Shown here in pieces: positions 62,961 through 64,000 of a DNA stretch of 64,000 nt (positions are counted from its first letter, which is position 1; the number at the start of each line of letters is the position of its first letter). Below the pieces are notes generated by a model. It was not told where the DNA came from. It worked only from the letters and a program-made list of their open reading frames with translations, and did not search any database. Source of the stretch: Wolinella sp052170135 (GTDB lineage Bacteria; Campylobacterota; Campylobacteria; Campylobacterales; Helicobacteraceae); contig JBQNBC010000002.1 of the NCBI GenBank assembly GCA_052170135.1, positions 131,896 to 195,895 on the forward strand. The letters are read 5' to 3'. A program made the position numbers and the translations under genes.

Positions 62961-63535
62961 GTCTACTTGAACACCTAAACACTATTGAAATTCCAGTTGA
63001 TAATGAACTACTCGTGCGCCTAGAAAGCTACACAAATATACTCCTAGAGTGGAACAAAACGCACAATTTAACTGGCGCAAAAAATCACCATGAGGTTTAT
63101 GAAAACATTATCGATTCCATCTATCCACTACGTTTTTTGCCCAAAATAGATACATGTATTGATATTGGTAGTGGAGCCGGATTTCCTGCGCTTGTACTCG
63201 CCTGCACACTCATGGAGTGTAGTTTCCACCTTGTTGAACCACGCAAAAAGCGCGCATCATTTCTCAGATATGCTGCAATAAACATAGGACTAGACAATAT
63301 AAAAGTGCATGCCACAAGAATCGAAAATCTCAATATCACTCCACCAAATCTACTCACATCACGCGCTGTGAGCGACACAGCCACGCTCCTAAAACTAGCT
63401 AGTCATCTCATCGCACCACACACGACAATACTCCTATACAAGGGCGAAAATGAGGTGCAAGAAAGCAAAAAACTAGGCTTAGAAGCGATAAAGCACCACC
63501 AAAGATACTATCTATATAAGCAAGGAGAATCTTAA
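62957..63535 (+). CDS. rsmG: 16S rRNA (guanine-N7) methyltransferase
   Basis: Methylates G527 of 16S rRNA (the old GidB). The 192-residue protein has the opening LLEWNKTHNLTGAKN, the SAM-binding DIGSGAGFPALV loop and VEPRKKRASFLRYA, followed by SRAVSDTATLL. Overlaps queA and, by one base, the next gene. Confidence 0.94.
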   Translation: MSLLEHLNTIEIPVDNELLVRLESYTNILLEWNKTHNLTGAKNHHEVYENIIDSIYPLRFLPKIDTCIDIGSGAGFPALVLACTLMECSFHLVEPRKKRASFLRYAAINIGLDNIKVHATRIENLNITPPNLLTSRAVSDTATLLKLASHLIAPHTTILLYKGENEVQESKKLGLEAIKHHQRYYLYKQGES

Positions 63536-63747
63536 TGCAATGGCTAATTATCGCACTAATAGTCACATTTGTATACTTTGTCTATTTTAGAAAACCACAC
63601 ACAAAAGGTCAAAAAAATACGCGGCACGATGAGATTAGCGACGTAATGTTAGAGTGTGAGAGATGTGGAGTATTTACGAGTGAAAAAGAGGCAATAATAG
63701 TCGATGGGTGCTTCTACTGCTCAAAAGAGTGCGCGCAAGTAAAATAG
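63535..63747 (+). CDS. Small membrane protein with cysteine cluster (PP0621-like)
   Basis: A 70-residue protein with one N-terminal membrane helix (about 3-17), a short basic linker and a C-terminal metal-binding-like motif C-x2-C then C-x2-C-x3-C (CERC, GCFYCSKEC). This is the arrangement of the PP0621 group. Function unknown; the TAATG overlap with rsmG implies coupled translation. Confidence 0.75.
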   Translation: MQWLIIALIVTFVYFVYFRKPHTKGQKNTRHDEISDVMLECERCGVFTSEKEAIIVDGCFYCSKECAQVK

Positions 63748-63946
63748 GTTATAAAGATTCACCCCTATTATGGCATATGAAAATATACGATTCTCATAAA
63801 AAAATAGAGTTTGTGAAACTATTACATAGACCATGAATACAATATAGAAATCCAAAAAGCAGTATGATAATTTTAAAACTTCTACAAATTAAAATATTAT
63901 TCAAGTATATGAGCTAAGGCGCGAAAGAATCCCAATCTTAAGACCC

Positions 63947-63964
63947 CCCCCGATTCCTCGGGGG
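63947..63964 (+). other. GC hairpin resembling an IS200/IS605-type right end, possible remnant
   Basis: CCCCCGA, TTCC loop, TCGGGGG is a perfect seven-base stem. It is preceded by GAATCCC-AATCTTAAGA and followed by GAGTAG-type sequence with an AGTAG/CTACT repeat, as at the 3' ends of tnpB genes of the IS200/IS605 group, where the hairpin is part of the right end and guide RNA. No intact transposase frame lies upstream (63748-63940 is stop-rich). The element may continue beyond the window or be a relic. Confidence 0.4.
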
Positions 63965-64000
63965 AGTAGACTAAAACTACTGAAGTAACCTTAGGATGTT

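Noticed and set aside
1..64000. tRNA genes, rRNA genes, CRISPR arrays, prophage or restriction-modification genes
   Set aside because: I saw no tRNA T-loop consensus, direct-repeat arrays, integrase or methylase motifs in any frame.

Overview
The window looks like chromosomal DNA of a Helicobacter-like member of the Campylobacterota (epsilonproteobacteria). The evidence is gene content and order: tatB-tatC-queA-rsmG, serS next to a pflB-like gene, cdsA-dxr, pepF next to a KefB-type gene, the rpiB/apt/dedA/pepA/ychF block, a paired dynamin-like GTPase locus, histidine kinases with the HQWRQPLN box, and flagellar-type sigma-28 and sigma-54 promoters. Base composition is moderately AT-rich. No rRNA, tRNA or CRISPR array was seen. 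One structural RNA, RNase P RNA (rnpB), is present.

Layout. 1-4871 (minus): heptose synthesis (hldD, cut by the window edge, and gmhB), a SafE-like membrane protein, truA, an LptF/G permease and a prepilin peptidase. 5057-7376: a YciI protein, a frameshifted pseudopilin gene, a c-type cytochrome and a YjfB-like motility protein behind a sigma-28 promoter. 7377-14259 (plus): a tight run rpiB, coiled-coil protein, apt, trpB, dedA, pepA, ychF, radical SAM protein and a small membrane protein. 14449-18884: a low-molecular-weight phosphatase, a metallophosphoesterase and a c-di-GMP-type GAF/GGDEF/PAS/EAL gene that has an A9-G9 tract at its start and an in-frame stop. 19003-21426: ppsA. 21427-22059: no gene. 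22060-26907 (minus): an RND efflux operon whose outer-membrane component is a decayed remnant. 26984-29531: rnpB, then a TonB-dependent receptor with Fur-like boxes. 29591-35174 (minus): two dynamin-like GTPases downstream of an MFS transporter.

35344-43129 (minus) is the most unusual block: a compact chemosensory cluster (small protein, cheA without receiver, cheR, a kinase-like protein lacking the phospho-accepting His, cheD, cheB with receiver, a membrane histidine kinase) followed by a gene behind its own sigma-54 promoter. It has no cheW, cheY or receptor gene. 43398-46139: YdjM-like protein, cdsA, dxr. 46342-52075 (minus): five genes of mixed or unknown function including pepF, an SspB-like candidate and a KefB-type exchanger. 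52179-56085 (plus): an unknown coiled-coil protein with a histidine kinase and a winged-helix response regulator. 56143-60612: a second sigma-54 gene, pflB and serS, and a small lipoprotein. 60741-63747 (plus): tatB, tatC, queA, rsmG and a small zinc-ribbon-like protein. The last 60 bases hold a GC hairpin resembling the right end of an IS200/IS605 element.

Cross-cutting observations. The word GAATC/GATTC, mostly as AGAATC/GATTCT, is several times commoner than base composition predicts and forms several terminator hairpins, as uptake sequences do in Neisseria. Two membrane-protein genes seem to start at ATA. Several genes are broken by a single change (pseudopilin, GGDEF/EAL protein, possibly a small membrane protein), and one tract looks phase-variable. 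Comparisons with H. pylori and C. jejuni gene order are from memory and were not checked against databases.
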